Assembly (NCBI RefSeq): GCF_028335745.1
Contig: NZ_CP116477.1
Span: forward strand, 3,720,001-3,784,000
Length of the DNA stretch: 64,000 nt
Source of the DNA: Pectobacterium sp. A5351
GTDB lineage: Bacteria; Pseudomonadota; Gammaproteobacteria; Enterobacterales; Enterobacteriaceae
Direction of reading: 5' to 3'
The notes under the pieces are model-generated. The model ran no database searches, was not told the DNA's origin, and saw nothing but the letters and a program-made list of their open reading frames with translations. The position numbers and the translations under genes are program-made. This document shows positions 19,926 to 29,462 of the stretch, one piece after another; positions within the stretch are counted from its first letter, which is position 1, and each line of letters starts with the position of its first letter.

Positions 19926-20792
19926 ATGGATCAAGCCGGTATCATACGTGACTTGCTTAACTGGCTGGAAAGCCATCTCGACCAACCGCTATCACTGGAT
20001 AATGTGGCGGCGAAAGCGGGTTATTCCAAGTGGCATCTGCAAAGAATGTTCAAAGACGTGACGGGCCATGCCATTGGTTCATATATCCGAGCGCGGAGAT
20101 TGACCAAAGCGGCGGTTGCACTTTGTCTGACCAGTCGCCCTATCCTTGATATTGCCCTGCAATACCGTTTTGATTCACAACAGACCTTTACTCGCGCGTT
20201 CAAAAAGCAGTTTACCCAAACGCCAGCGTCTTACCGTCGTTCCGATAACTGGAATACTTTCGGCATTCGTCCGCCGATCCGGCTCGGTGAATTCACCCTG
20301 CCACAGCCAGAATTTATCATGCTGCCGGAAACCCACCTGGTTGGCACCACGCAAAGTTACAGCTGTCGATTAGAACAAATCTCGAATTTTCGCACGGACA
20401 TTCGCGTTCATTTCTGGAGCCAATATTTAGGTGAAACGACCAGTGTTCCTCCTGTGCTTTACGGGCTACATCACGTTCGTCCCAGCCTGGAAAAGGAAGA
20501 TGAACATGAAGTGCTCTATACGACAGCCATTGAGCCCCAACATGTTCCAGAAGATCTACAGGCAGGAACTCCGATCATTTTGCCAGCAGGCGAGTATGCA
20601 CGGTTTATCTATGACGGCCCGACAGATTCTCTTCAGGACTTCATTCTCACACTGTACGATACCAGCCTCCCCACGTTCCACCTCACCCTCCGCAAAGGGT
20701 TCAGCATTGAACGATTTGATACGACGAACATGACGGAGAATGGTCCACCAGCGGTATTGCGCTGTGAATATCTGACCCCAATTATCCGTTAA
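19926..20792 (+). CDS. rob: Right-origin-binding transcription factor Rob
   Basis: AraC/XylS-family activator of the MarA/SoxS/Rob regulon (efflux, solvent and antibiotic tolerance). 288 residues. The N-terminal domain with two helix-turn-helices (about 8-107; AGYSKWHLQRMFKDVTGHAIG and QYRFDSQQTFTRAFKKQF) is nearly identical to E. coli Rob. The C-terminal GyrI-like ligand-sensing domain (about 120-285) is more diverged. The start MDQAGIIRDLL at 19926 has GAGGAA upstream. Convergent with gpmB across only 30 bp with no clear terminator. Confidence 0.96.
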   Translation: MDQAGIIRDLLNWLESHLDQPLSLDNVAAKAGYSKWHLQRMFKDVTGHAIGSYIRARRLTKAAVALCLTSRPILDIALQYRFDSQQTFTRAFKKQFTQTPASYRRSDNWNTFGIRPPIRLGEFTLPQPEFIMLPETHLVGTTQSYSCRLEQISNFRTDIRVHFWSQYLGETTSVPPVLYGLHHVRPSLEKEDEHEVLYTTAIEPQHVPEDLQAGTPIILPAGEYARFIYDGPTDSLQDFILTLYDTSLPTFHLTLRKGFSIERFDTTNMTENGPPAVLRCEYLTPIIR

Positions 20793-20822
20793 CCGCCAGT
20801 GTGTTTTATTTTCTGCAAAAAC

Positions 20823-21473
20823 TCAGCGCTGTAGCTCATCCAGTGCCGGAATATCCAGATGCGAGATATCTCCGGCCGTTTCCACCACCCATCCCGGTGC
20901 CAGCCACGGGCTTTGCTGATAATCGATGCGCGACAGCGAGCAGTTGCGCAGGCGCAGGCGCCGCTCAGCAGACGCCGGTAGCCCCAGAACCGTACTCAGC
21001 AGGCACCCCAGCGCCATCCCATGGCTCACCAGCAGAGGACGACTGCCTGCTGGCAGCGCCAGACATCGCTCCAGAACGCCGTGCATGCGTAATGCCACAT
21101 CAACCATCGATTCACCTTCCGGGATACGGCCATCGGGCGTGCCATCCACCAGCCCTTTACGCCACCTTTCTTCCTCAGCAGTCAGCAAATCCAGATCGCG
21201 CGCTTCCAACACGCCCATATTCAATTCACGTAACCCAGGCTCCAGGATTATCTGGCAATTGCCGCAAGATTTAGCGATGATTTCTGTCGTCTGACGCGTT
21301 CTTCCGAGATCGCTGGTAAAAATATGCGTAATCCCTAACGTCCTGATTCGTTCAGCAACTTGCTGTGCCTGTTGCTCACCTCTTGGCGTCAGCGCACTGT
21401 CCGATTGACCCTGAATACGTCGAGCCACATTCCATTCTGTTTCGCCGTGGCGAACAAGATATACCTGTAACAT
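20823..21473 (-). CDS. gpmB: Phosphoglycerate mutase-like phosphatase GpmB
   Basis: 216 residues of the histidine phosphatase superfamily, with the catalytic VRHGETEWN motif (Arg8, His9) and second histidine in LLVSHGMALG (about residue 150). It matches E. coli GpmB (YtjC). Annotated as a cofactor-dependent phosphoglycerate mutase, but the family includes phosphatases, so mutase activity is not certain. Divergent from yjjX with a 50-bp gap that must hold both promoters. Confidence 0.93.
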   Translation of the reverse strand: MLQVYLVRHGETEWNVARRIQGQSDSALTPRGEQQAQQVAERIRTLGITHIFTSDLGRTRQTTEIIAKSCGNCQIILEPGLRELNMGVLEARDLDLLTAEEERWRKGLVDGTPDGRIPEGESMVDVALRMHGVLERCLALPAGSRPLLVSHGMALGCLLSTVLGLPASAERRLRLRNCSLSRIDYQQSPWLAPGWVVETAGDISHLDIPALDELQR

Positions 21474-21523
21474 GGTTATTTTCCGTTATACTGCGTCAAA
21501 TTAACTAAAGGTACGAAACTGTT

Positions 21524-22063
21524 ATGTATCACGTTGTTGCTGCAACTACCAACCCGGCAAAGATTAAGGCTATTACTCTGGCATTCACCGATGTCTTTGG
21601 TGCAGAAAACTGCCGCATCGAAGGCGTTGACGTCGATAGCGGCGTCCCGCGTCAACCTCTTGGTTCTCTCGAAACCCGTACTGGCGCCAGAAACCGCGTT
21701 ATGATGGCACGCCAGGTGCGACCGGAAGCCGATTTTTGGGTCGGTGTCGAAGCGGGCATTGAAGAAAGCATGACATTCGCCTGGATGGTGATCGAGAATA
21801 CCCACCTGCGTGGCGAATCACGCTCTGCAAGCCTGGTTCTTCCTGAAAGTATATTACATGGTATCCGTGAAGGACGGGAATTAGGCGATGAAATGGAGCG
21901 TTTGACGGGCGTTCAGAATATTAAACATAAAGGTGGTGCCATCGGCGTCTTCACCGACGGCAAACTGTCACGTACCAGCGTATATCACCAGGCGCTGCTG
22001 CTGGCACTGGTGCCGTTCCATAACCCGATCTATCAGATTCCCGTCCACGCCGCAAAATCGTAA
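21524..22063 (+). CDS. yjjX: Inosine/xanthosine triphosphatase YjjX
   Basis: House-cleaning phosphatase that hydrolyses non-canonical ITP/XTP, by similarity to E. coli YjjX (170 residues; here 179). The N terminus [21 protein letters not shown], the [15 protein letters not shown] segment and [10 protein letters not shown] are the conserved nucleotide-binding parts. Its stop codon is 3 bp from the stop of trpR on the other strand, with no terminator between them. Confidence 0.93.
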   Translation: MYHVVAATTNPAKIKAITLAFTDVFGAENCRIEGVDVDSGVPRQPLGSLETRTGARNRVMMARQVRPEADFWVGVEAGIEESMTFAWMVIENTHLRGESRSASLVLPESILHGIREGRELGDEMERLTGVQNIKHKGGAIGVFTDGKLSRTSVYHQALLLALVPFHNPIYQIPVHAAKS

Positions 22064-22066
22064 CAG

Positions 22067-22414
22067 TTACGCGTCGTCACCCAACGGTTTATCTGCCGAC
22101 AGCAACTGCGCTTCCAGCCAGGCTTTTAACGCGGGGGGCGCGGCTTTCAGGCTATTTGAACCGCGCGTGATGGTAGCAATCCCTGCCCCTAACTCGCTTT
22201 TCAACTCACGCTGACTCATGTCACCCCGCATCAGCTCCTGCACAATTCTCACCCGCGTTCCCAACGCCGTACGCTCGTCCGGCGTCAGTAGCAGTTGAAG
22301 CAACGGCAATTGCAGATCCTCCGCAATAGACTGCTGCAATAGCGCAACAAAGCGCACCCAGTGCGCATTGTCTTGTTCAGAAAGTGCCGGGTCAATAAGC
22401 GATAACGGAGTCAT
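22067..22414 (-). CDS. trpR: Trp operon repressor TrpR
   Basis: 115 residues (E. coli 108). Tryptophan-dependent dimeric repressor. The core [20 protein letters not shown] and the helix-turn-helix [21 protein letters not shown] (about 67-87) are nearly identical to E. coli; the ends are diverged. A trp operator lies directly upstream, so it should repress itself. In E. coli trpR follows slt; here they are likewise adjacent on the same strand. Confidence 0.97.
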   Translation of the reverse strand: MTPLSLIDPALSEQDNAHWVRFVALLQQSIAEDLQLPLLQLLLTPDERTALGTRVRIVQELMRGDMSQRELKSELGAGIATITRGSNSLKAAPPALKAWLEAQLLSADKPLGDDA

Positions 22415-22426
22415 AACGGGCTACCA

Positions 22427-22442
22427 TACTATTTAACTAGTA
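22427..22442 (-). promoter_or_regulatory. Trp operator of trpR
   Basis: TACTATTTAACTAGTA is the TrpR operator palindrome (TACTAGTTAACTAGTA) with one mismatch, 13 bp upstream of the trpR ATG. It indicates autorepression. Confidence 0.85.
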
Positions 22443-22486
22443 CGGCAGCATAACACAATTTCGGGTAGCGATCGCAACGCCGCGTC

Positions 22487-24421
22487 TCAATAACGCCGCT
22501 GCCATTCCGCATCCGTCAGTACATTGGCTGGCTGATTAAGGAAATAGCGATAGAAGACGTCATAGGCCAGCACATTTTTCACGTATCCTCGCGTTTCCGA
22601 GAACGGAATACTTTCGATAAACGCAACGGGATCAATGCGTCCGGCGCTGTTTCTCAACCAGGTATTCACCCGCGATGGTCCGGCATTATAAGCTGCGGAA
22701 GACAGGATCCGGTTGCGGCCAAATGTCTGGTACACGTACTCCAGATAGCTCGTTCCCAACAGTATATTCGTCTCAGGATCGAACAGTTGGCTACTGTTTG
22801 TGTAGAACGTGATATTGCTCATTTTGGCAGTATGCTGCGCCGTCGCGGGCATCAACTGCATCAAACCCGATGCGCCAACCAGAGAACGCGCTTTCGGGTT
22901 CCAGGCGCTTTCCTGACGCGCGATCGCCATCGCATAACTCTGGCTAATCCCTTTCCCCTGCGTTTCACGGCGGAATTCGTCACTCCAGGCCAAAGGGAAA
23001 CGCTCTTCCAGATGATCCCACAGCTTCGCGACAATCGTTGCCTGCACGCTCAAATCCGCCCAGCGCTGCTCAAACGCATAGCGCGCCAGCGCCTCCTGCT
23101 GCGGCTTACTGCGATTCGCCATTAGCCCCACCCATTCGCTGCGCGCCAGATTATCCATCTGCCAGAACATCAATTCCCGCACGCGGGCGACTTCCGGTAG
23201 CTGGGACAAAGAAGAATCCGGCTTCACCGCCGTCATGATCGTAATGGGATAGCGCTCATTGAGCTTCTGCGCTGCCGCCATAGGATAGAACCCGCGTTCT
23301 TGCATCAGGCTGCGTAATAGCGTCTCGCCTTCCTGACGTTTACCCTGATCCAACAGCACCACCGCACGCCAGTAGCGCCATTCGTCTTTCTGTAACGCCT
23401 CCGCTGGCAAGCGCGCCATCCAGCTTGTCAGCCCCTGACGATCGCCTGCACCCAACGCCATGCGTACACGACGCTCCAGCAACGTGGTCGATGCACTCTT
23501 GCGCACCACGTCATCCCGCCACTGCGCCTGCTCTGATGTGGCATCGTTGCCCATCAACCGCCAGGCAATGGTTTCTTCCATCTCCTGACGCTCTGCGGCA
23601 CTCATTTTCTGTAGACGGACAATAATCGGCAGCATCGCACGGGCATTATCGGCATCCTGACGCGCCGTGCGCGTGAAGGCCGACAGCGTGACTTTCCGGG
23701 TGAAATCCGTTGGCCCGACAGTGCGGGCGAAGCTCTCCAGCGAATTCGGATCGTTCTGGAGTTTTAGCAGCGCATCGCCCATCGTTTTATAATTGTCAGG
23801 TAACTGCTTGATGAGGTAGCTCACCAGACTGCTACTGCCCTCATCCATCGCCAGACGCGTGCGTTCCAGCGTCGTCATCGGCGTCTGTTCGCCCGCCTGC
23901 TGCCAGACGGAAAAGAGTTTATCGCACACCTCAGGGAGCGAACGCCCGGTCAGCCAGATATCACGTGTAGCTTCCCACACGCCCTGACGCTGGCCGGTAG
24001 CCCACTGGGCATAATAAAAATTACAGCGGGCACTAACCGGTTTCGGCGGCTGCGGGCTAAATGCCAGCAGCCCGATCCAGTCCTGACGACGCGCCAGTTC
24101 ATTCACAAAGCTGGTATTGAGATTACGGGCGGGCGGCAGCGTCGGGTGCGTTGCCATAAACTGCCTCACCTGCGTCGCGCTGACCTGGCTCAGGTCCTGC
24201 GTGAGCGAACGGTATTCAAGATAAGGATAAAGCGGGTAACTGCGCAGCGTCGTCATCAGTTGCGCTACCGTGTCCATCTGGTTGCTGTCCCATGCTTGCT
24301 TAACCTGCTGATAGCGCTGACGCTGTTCGTCCAGAGAATCCGCCAGCACATGGCCAGAGGCCCCAGCCAGACATATCGCCGCAACGGCGTACCACCAATG
24401 AACCGCTTTCATCACCTGCAT
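22487..24421 (-). CDS. slt: Soluble lytic murein transglycosylase Slt
   Basis: Periplasmic enzyme that cleaves peptidoglycan with anhydromuramic acid formation. 644 residues (E. coli 645). The signal peptide (about 1-27) ends at VLA before DSLDEQ. A long superhelical region follows, then the C-terminal SLT domain with catalytic Glu504 in IARQESAWNP, the GASGLMQLMPATA segment and SSAAYNAGPSRV. The ATG at 24421 gives the same precursor length as E. coli; a second ATG three codons later is equally near a Shine-Dalgarno. Confidence 0.97.
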   Translation of the reverse strand: MQVMKAVHWWYAVAAICLAGASGHVLADSLDEQRQRYQQVKQAWDSNQMDTVAQLMTTLRSYPLYPYLEYRSLTQDLSQVSATQVRQFMATHPTLPPARNLNTSFVNELARRQDWIGLLAFSPQPPKPVSARCNFYYAQWATGQRQGVWEATRDIWLTGRSLPEVCDKLFSVWQQAGEQTPMTTLERTRLAMDEGSSSLVSYLIKQLPDNYKTMGDALLKLQNDPNSLESFARTVGPTDFTRKVTLSAFTRTARQDADNARAMLPIIVRLQKMSAAERQEMEETIAWRLMGNDATSEQAQWRDDVVRKSASTTLLERRVRMALGAGDRQGLTSWMARLPAEALQKDEWRYWRAVVLLDQGKRQEGETLLRSLMQERGFYPMAAAQKLNERYPITIMTAVKPDSSLSQLPEVARVRELMFWQMDNLARSEWVGLMANRSKPQQEALARYAFEQRWADLSVQATIVAKLWDHLEERFPLAWSDEFRRETQGKGISQSYAMAIARQESAWNPKARSLVGASGLMQLMPATAQHTAKMSNITFYTNSSQLFDPETNILLGTSYLEYVYQTFGRNRILSSAAYNAGPSRVNTWLRNSAGRIDPVAFIESIPFSETRGYVKNVLAYDVFYRYFLNQPANVLTDAEWQRRY

Positions 24422-24778
24422 AACCTCATCCGTTATCGAACTTGCTATCGGTATCCTTCATCGTATCGATACCCCTATCCTATCGGGCAGATCCAGTGTG
24501 GCACATCATGCCAGACAACGATACGTCGATCCGCAAGCCGATTCTGAAATTCTCCAGGCGGGCCAAGCTCTCAGATCGGCCATGGCAAATCGCCGGATAG
24601 CTGGGATCGCGGGCTGAAACCCGCTACACTTCATACTCAAAGTAATGCACTTAGAATAATCGATCCGCTGCCAGGGTATTGCCTTAACAGCGATGTAGTA
24701 TTAAGTAGCATCGTGCTACACATGGTCACCCGCTTATGGTGACAAATCATAGAGATAAGAGAGAGGCGAAGTCGCAAC
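24422..24778. other. slt-ettA intergenic region with hairpins
   Basis: 357 bp between divergent genes. Near ettA are two hairpins: GTAGCA-TCG-TGCTAC at 24705-24719 and a GTCACC/GGTGAC pair at about 24726-24744. They may lie in the ettA leader RNA. No gene seen and no consensus promoter I can defend. Confidence 0.5.
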
Positions 24779-26446
24779 GTGGCTCAATATGTTTATACCA
24801 TGCATCGCGTCGGTAAGGTCGTACCGCCGAAGCGTCACATTCTGAAAAACATCTCCCTCAGTTTTTTCCCCGGTGCCAAGATCGGCGTGCTGGGTCTGAA
24901 CGGAGCCGGTAAATCAACGCTGTTGCGTATTATGGCTGGCATTGATACGGACATCGAGGGCGAAGCTCGCCCACAACCTGGCATCAAAATCGGCTATTTG
25001 CCGCAGGAACCGCAGTTAAACACGGAGCACACCGTACGTGAATCCGTAGAAGAAGCGGTGTCTGAAGTCGTGACCGCGCTGAAGCGTCTTGATGAGGTCT
25101 ATGCGCTGTATGCCGACCCAGATGCGGACTTCGATAAGCTGGCCGCCGAGCAAGGCAAGCTGGAAGAAATCATTCAGGCGCACGACGGTCACAATCTGAA
25201 TAACCAACTGGAGCGCGCCGCCGATGCGCTGCGCTTGCCGGAGTGGGATGCGAAAATCGCTAACCTGTCTGGGGGTGAGCGTCGTCGCGTGGCCCTGTGC
25301 CGTCTGCTGCTGGAAAAGCCAGACATGCTGCTGCTCGACGAACCGACCAACCACCTGGATGCCGAGTCTGTCGCCTGGCTGGAACGCTTCCTGCACGACT
25401 TCGAGGGTACCGTGGTCGCCATTACCCACGACCGTTACTTCCTCGATAACGTCGCAGGCTGGATTCTGGAGCTGGACCGTGGCGAAGGGATTCCGTGGGA
25501 AGGCAACTACTCTTCGTGGCTGGAGCAGAAAGATCAGCGTCTGGCCCAAGAAGCCTCTCAGGAAGCAGCGCGCCGTAAATCCATTGAGAAAGAGCTGGAG
25601 TGGGTGCGTCAAGGTGCCAAAGGCCGTCAGTCCAAAGGTAAAGCTCGCCTGGCACGCTTTGAAGAGCTGAACAACACGGAATACCAGAAACGCAACGAAA
25701 CCAACGAACTGTTTATTCCGCCTGGTGCTCGCCTCGGCGATAAAGTGGTGGAAGTCACCAACCTCAGCAAATCTTACGGCGAACGCCAGCTCATCGACGG
25801 GCTGTCTTTCTCCGTACCAAAAGGTGCCATTGTCGGCATTATCGGCCCGAACGGTGCCGGTAAATCGACGCTGTTCCGTATGATGTCCGGTCAGGAGCAG
25901 CCAGATAGCGGTACGATCGAGCTGGGTGAAACGGTGAAACTGGCGTCAGTCGACCAGTTCCGTGACGCGATGGACAACAGCAAAACCGTTTGGGAAGAAG
26001 TGTCCGGCGGGCAGGACATCATGCGTATCGGCAACACCGAGATGCCAAGCCGCGCGTACGTTGGTCGTTTCAACTTCAAAGGCGTTGATCAGGGCAAACG
26101 CGTTGGCGAGCTGTCCGGTGGTGAACGCGGTCGTCTGCATCTGGCGAAGCTGTTGCAGGTCGGCGGCAACGTATTGCTGCTCGATGAACCGACCAACGAC
26201 CTGGATATCGAAACCCTGCGCGCGCTGGAAAACGCCCTGCTGGAATTCCCTGGCTGTGCCATGGTGATCTCGCATGACCGTTGGTTCCTCGACCGTATCG
26301 CAACGCACATTCTGGATTACCAGGATGAAGGTAAAGTGGAATTCTTCGAAGGTAACTTTACCGAATACGAAGAATACAAGAAGCGTACACTGGGCGCCGA
26401 TGCGCTGGAACCCCACCGCATCAAATACAAGAAGATCGCTAAATAA
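24779..26446 (+). CDS. ettA: Energy-dependent translational throttle EttA (ABC-F)
   Basis: Ribosome-binding ABC-F ATPase that gates elongation according to ADP/ATP level in E. coli. 555 residues, same as E. coli and nearly identical. Two ABC domains: Walker A LNGAGKST (about 40-47) and PNGAGKST (about 359-366); signatures LSGGERRRV and LSGGERGR; Walker B LLLDEPTNHLD and LLLDEPTNDLD. The arm and the linker (about 240-300, KGRQSKGKARLARFEEL) are present, with no membrane domain. Start is GTG at 24779. Ends at a terminator. Confidence 0.98.
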   Translation: MAQYVYTMHRVGKVVPPKRHILKNISLSFFPGAKIGVLGLNGAGKSTLLRIMAGIDTDIEGEARPQPGIKIGYLPQEPQLNTEHTVRESVEEAVSEVVTALKRLDEVYALYADPDADFDKLAAEQGKLEEIIQAHDGHNLNNQLERAADALRLPEWDAKIANLSGGERRRVALCRLLLEKPDMLLLDEPTNHLDAESVAWLERFLHDFEGTVVAITHDRYFLDNVAGWILELDRGEGIPWEGNYSSWLEQKDQRLAQEASQEAARRKSIEKELEWVRQGAKGRQSKGKARLARFEELNNTEYQKRNETNELFIPPGARLGDKVVEVTNLSKSYGERQLIDGLSFSVPKGAIVGIIGPNGAGKSTLFRMMSGQEQPDSGTIELGETVKLASVDQFRDAMDNSKTVWEEVSGGQDIMRIGNTEMPSRAYVGRFNFKGVDQGKRVGELSGGERGRLHLAKLLQVGGNVLLLDEPTNDLDIETLRALENALLEFPGCAMVISHDRWFLDRIATHILDYQDEGKVEFFEGNFTEYEEYKKRTLGADALEPHRIKYKKIAK

Positions 26447-26467
26447 GCCGTCACCGAACGTCATAAA

Positions 26468-26497
26468 CAAATGGCCCGCATTGCGGGTCATTTGTTT
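26468..26497 (+). terminator. Terminator of ettA
   Basis: Inverted repeat CAAATGGCCCGCA / TGCGGGTCATTTG (one G-U pair) followed by TTTCC; flanking A residues could make it work for the convergent chemoreceptor gene too. Confidence 0.75.
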
Positions 26498-26522
26498 CCT
26501 ACCATGCTTCATTTATCGGGAA

Positions 26523-28226
26523 TCAGAACGTTTCCCAGTTTTGATTATCGCTGGCTTTGCTACTGGTTCCGCCAATCGCCATTGCTGGCGCTAAGCGCGG
26601 TTGCGGCGCAGCCTTCGGCAATGACGCTTTCAGTCTCTGAGCCACACCAGCCAGCTTGAATACCGCGACAGCCTGAGTCAGCCGTGCAGCCTGTTCTTCT
26701 AGTGACACAGCGGCCGCCGAAGCTTCCTGCACCAGCGCCGCATTCTGCTGCGTTGCGCTATCCATTTCAGACACGGCCTGACTCACCTGCCCGATACCAC
26801 GACTTTGCTCGTCGGAAGCAGAAGCAATTTCTCCCATGATATCGGTCACGCTGACAACCGCACGGACAATCTCACCCATGGTTGTACCTGCCTGAGACAC
26901 AAGCCCAGACCCTGTTTCCACCAGCCGGCTCGATTCGCCAATCAACCCTTCAATCTCTTTCGCAGCCTGTGCGCTGCGCTGCGCCAAATTACGGACTTCA
27001 CCTGCAACCACCGCAAAACCACGCCCTTGCTCACCCGCACGCGCGGCTTCTACCGCCGCGTTCAGCGCCAGAATGTTGGTCTGGAATGCAATGCTATTAA
27101 TAACCGAGGTGATTTCGGAAATACGCCGTGAACTGGTGGAAATATCCTGCATGGTATCCACCACGTTCTTCACGATCTGCCCACCCTTCTCGGCTTTTTC
27201 AGAGGCATTTTTCGCCAGTTGGCTGGCGTGATGGGCGTTGTCAGAGTTCTGTTTCACCGTTGCGGTCAGTTGCTCCATGCTCGCGGCGGTTTCCTCCAAC
27301 GCGGCCGCCTGCTGCTCGGTACGCGAAGAGAGATCGACGTTACCCGCCGTAATTTCTGACGATCCCTGATAGATCGAATCCGCACCTTCACGCACGATCG
27401 TCACCGTATCCGTCAGTTCCGCCTGCATGTTCTGAATATTCGTTCCCAGAATACCGATTTCATTACGCCCCATTGCCATCGGCGGCTGTGTCAAATCGCC
27501 TGAGGCAATCTTTTGGATACGTTCAACCAGTCTGTTGATTGGCGCGAGGATCACATTGCGTACAATGATGTAGGCCATGATCGCCATAATGATAGACAGA
27601 GCAAAGGACCCCGCCATCATCCAGTAACCCAGTCTGGCATTATGCTCTGCCTGCAGGTTGATCTCCTGCGCGGCTTTCGTCAGTTCAGTCACTTTCTTGC
27701 GTACTGGAACACTGAACGCTTCATCTAACTGACGAGCCAATGTGCTTTCCAGCGTGATCGTCTCTTCAAATTTTCCGTCGTTTGTCGCTTTCTGCATCGC
27801 CAGAATCGCGTTATCGCGGTAGTCGGCGTACGCCTTAAGAATTTCACCATCCAGCGCGTTTTCACTCTCCAGTTTGTCTGGACGCGCAAGATATTCATCC
27901 AAACGTTTCTGTGAGGCTCTGACTCGACCAGCAGCCTGATCTGAAGCGGATTTAAAGACCTCGCGATCGCTAATACGGTTTGCGGCACCAGCCTGAATAA
28001 GCAGCAGTCGAGCAACACGTAGCTGATCGAGGCTGCTGCTGATACCAGCACGGACATCAGACAATTCATTTGTCTTATCCAGTGAATCATCACTCAGCTT
28101 TAAGAAATAGCTCGCCGTACCAATAGAAAGCGCAAATAAAATCAAGATAATTGAAAAAAGAGTAATAAATAACGAAACGAGACGTATGTTGTTGATGTAA
28201 CCCAACTTCTCTTTTTGAATAGACAT
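26523..28226 (-). CDS. Methyl-accepting chemotaxis protein (Tar/Tsr type)
   Basis: Chemoreceptor of 567 residues from the start chosen (11 more if the ATG at 28259 is used). TM1 at about 19-40, a four-helix-bundle periplasmic domain, TM2 at about 201-222, HAMP at about 223-275, and the cytoplasmic signalling coiled coil with the tip [20 protein letters not shown] plus [20 protein letters not shown]. It ends in the pentapeptide NWETF, the docking site for the CheR methyltransferase and CheB, as in Tsr and Tar, so it should be a high-abundance, adaptation-competent receptor. Ligand unknown. A sigma-28-like promoter lies upstream. Not at this position in E. coli. Confidence 0.93.
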   Translation of the reverse strand: MSIQKEKLGYINNIRLVSLFITLFSIILILFALSIGTASYFLKLSDDSLDKTNELSDVRAGISSSLDQLRVARLLLIQAGAANRISDREVFKSASDQAAGRVRASQKRLDEYLARPDKLESENALDGEILKAYADYRDNAILAMQKATNDGKFEETITLESTLARQLDEAFSVPVRKKVTELTKAAQEINLQAEHNARLGYWMMAGSFALSIIMAIMAYIIVRNVILAPINRLVERIQKIASGDLTQPPMAMGRNEIGILGTNIQNMQAELTDTVTIVREGADSIYQGSSEITAGNVDLSSRTEQQAAALEETAASMEQLTATVKQNSDNAHHASQLAKNASEKAEKGGQIVKNVVDTMQDISTSSRRISEITSVINSIAFQTNILALNAAVEAARAGEQGRGFAVVAGEVRNLAQRSAQAAKEIEGLIGESSRLVETGSGLVSQAGTTMGEIVRAVVSVTDIMGEIASASDEQSRGIGQVSQAVSEMDSATQQNAALVQEASAAAVSLEEQAARLTQAVAVFKLAGVAQRLKASLPKAAPQPRLAPAMAIGGTSSKASDNQNWETF

Positions 28227-28364
28227 CGGTTGCATTCTCATTTTCACCATCACTGGCATACATTATCTCTGCCATTACAGACCTGACAGAGCCCAGATAT
28301 CACTGTGACAATAACGTCACGCAGAACAGACCTTTCATAAAAAAGTCAAAAGGAACCAAAAATG

Positions 28365-28391
28365 TTATCGGCATTTCCAATCAAAAACGTA
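28365..28391 (-). promoter_or_regulatory. Sigma-28 (FliA) promoter of the chemoreceptor gene
   Basis: The minus strand has TACGTTTT (28391-28384), an exact 11-base spacer, and a perfect GCCGATAA -10 (28372-28365). Consensus is TAAAGTTT-N11-GCCGATAA. Its place upstream of a chemoreceptor gene supports it. Confidence 0.78.
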
Positions 28392-28476
28392 CCTAAAATA
28401 ATTTGATAGAAATCACGTTTCAATAAAAATTAAAAACAACCAATAAAAATGAAACAAAAATATTATGGGCATGGTA

Positions 28477-28758
28477 TCACGGCTGATTTTTCAAAAATGT
28501 TGAGTTATCGTCCAGCGCACGATGTTGTAAAACAAAGTCAATAAAACACGCTAACGCAGCCGAATTCAGTTTGCGGCTGGGATACACCAGATAAAGTTCG
28601 TTAGCTTCCGCCTGCCACTCCGGCAAGACCCTGACCAGCTTCCCGGAAACTGCGTCATCCAGACAGAGAAAATCCGGCAATAGTGTAATCCCCGCCCCCG
28701 CCATGGCACACTCGCGGGCGTAAAGCAGGTTATCCGTGATATGCGCCTCGGGCAGTAG
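28477..28758 (-). pseudogene. LysR-family regulator, C-terminal remnant
   Basis: About 93 codons encode only the end of a LysR effector domain, with ARECAMAGAGITLLPDFLCL, KLVRVLPEW and ELYLVYPSRKLNSAAL. There is no N-terminal helix-turn-helix. At about 28758 the match stops and the sequence becomes the plus-strand alcohol dehydrogenase remnant. LysR genes are often divergent from the gene they control, so one deletion removing both 5' ends and the promoter region explains the structure. The open frame continues by chance to 28791. Confidence 0.82.
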
Positions 28759-29392
28759 GCACTGACAGCATGGGAAGGATTGTTCGAACACCTGAAAATA
28801 CAGCAGGCCGACAGCGAGAAAACGCTGTTGATTATCGGTGGCACAGGCGGCGTAGGCTCCCTTGCGATTTCGCTGGCAGCACTACGCAGTTCAGTGAACA
28901 TCATCGCTACCGCATCACAGCCTGACTCAGCAGCCTGACTCAGCAGCGTGGTGCAGCCAGCGCGGTGCCCACAAGGTCGTCGATTACCGCAATCTGATCG
29001 AGGAACTGGCAAAAGAAGGGATTAAACAGGTCGACTACATTTTCTGTCTGAACGACACGGACGGCCACTGGGATGCCATCAGCAAACTGATCGCGCCGAT
29101 GGGCCACATTTGCACCATCGTGGAAAACAAAAACCCGCTCGATCAAACGGCGTTGAAACTCAAAAGCGCAGCGCTACATTGGGAACTCATGTTTACCCGT
29201 AGCATGTTCACCACGCCAGATATCACCGAACAGGGGAATATTTTGCACGAAATCGCACAGTTGGTTGATGCAGGAAAACTTCAGGGAACTGCCAGCGAAA
29301 CGCTGCAAGGGTTAACCGTAGACACGCTGAAGCAGGCTCACAGTAAAGTGCAGGAAGGGCATATGCGCGGCAAGATCGTTATCGCGCTGTAA
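28759..29392 (+). pseudogene. Zinc-type alcohol dehydrogenase-like protein, broken C-terminal remnant
   Basis: The sequence encodes ALTAWEGLFEHL at 28759-28794, the NAD(P) loop LLIIGGTGGVGSLAISLA, and then stops at 28936-28938. After a one-frame shift it goes on from AAWCSQRGAHKVVDYRNLIE through KQVDYIFCLNDTDGHWD to GHMRGKIVIAL and a stop at 29390-29392. The shift is caused by a 13-base unit, CCTGACTCAGCAG, present twice in tandem at 28921-28946; removing one copy restores a continuous quinone-reductase/ZADH-like frame. The N-terminal GroES-like half is missing. So there are two lesions: a 5' deletion and a tandem duplication. Confidence 0.88.
28921..28946 (+). repeat. 13-bp tandem duplication
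   Basis: Two perfect adjacent copies of CCTGACTCAGCAG. Because 13 is not a multiple of three, the duplication shifts the frame of the alcohol dehydrogenase remnant. Confidence 0.95.
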
Positions 29393-29397
29393 TAACG

Positions 29398-29427
29398 CAG
29401 CCAGCCCCATTTGGGGCTGGCTGTTTA
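29398..29427 (+). terminator. Terminator after the adh remnant
   Basis: A perfect 12-bp stem CAGCCAGCCCCA / TGGGGCTGGCTG followed by TTTATT. It is the intact terminator of the broken gene. On the minus strand, where serA ends, no T-run follows. Confidence 0.85.
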
Positions 29428-29462
29428 TTCACTGATTAACGCGATTCGCCGCTTAAAGCGAA

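Noticed and set aside
28566..29012. 148-codon minus-strand frame across the relic
   Set aside because: It is out of frame with the LysR remnant and antisense to the dehydrogenase remnant.
29099..29392. 97-codon frame as an independent gene
   Set aside because: It is only the end of the frameshifted alcohol dehydrogenase; it starts within the domain.
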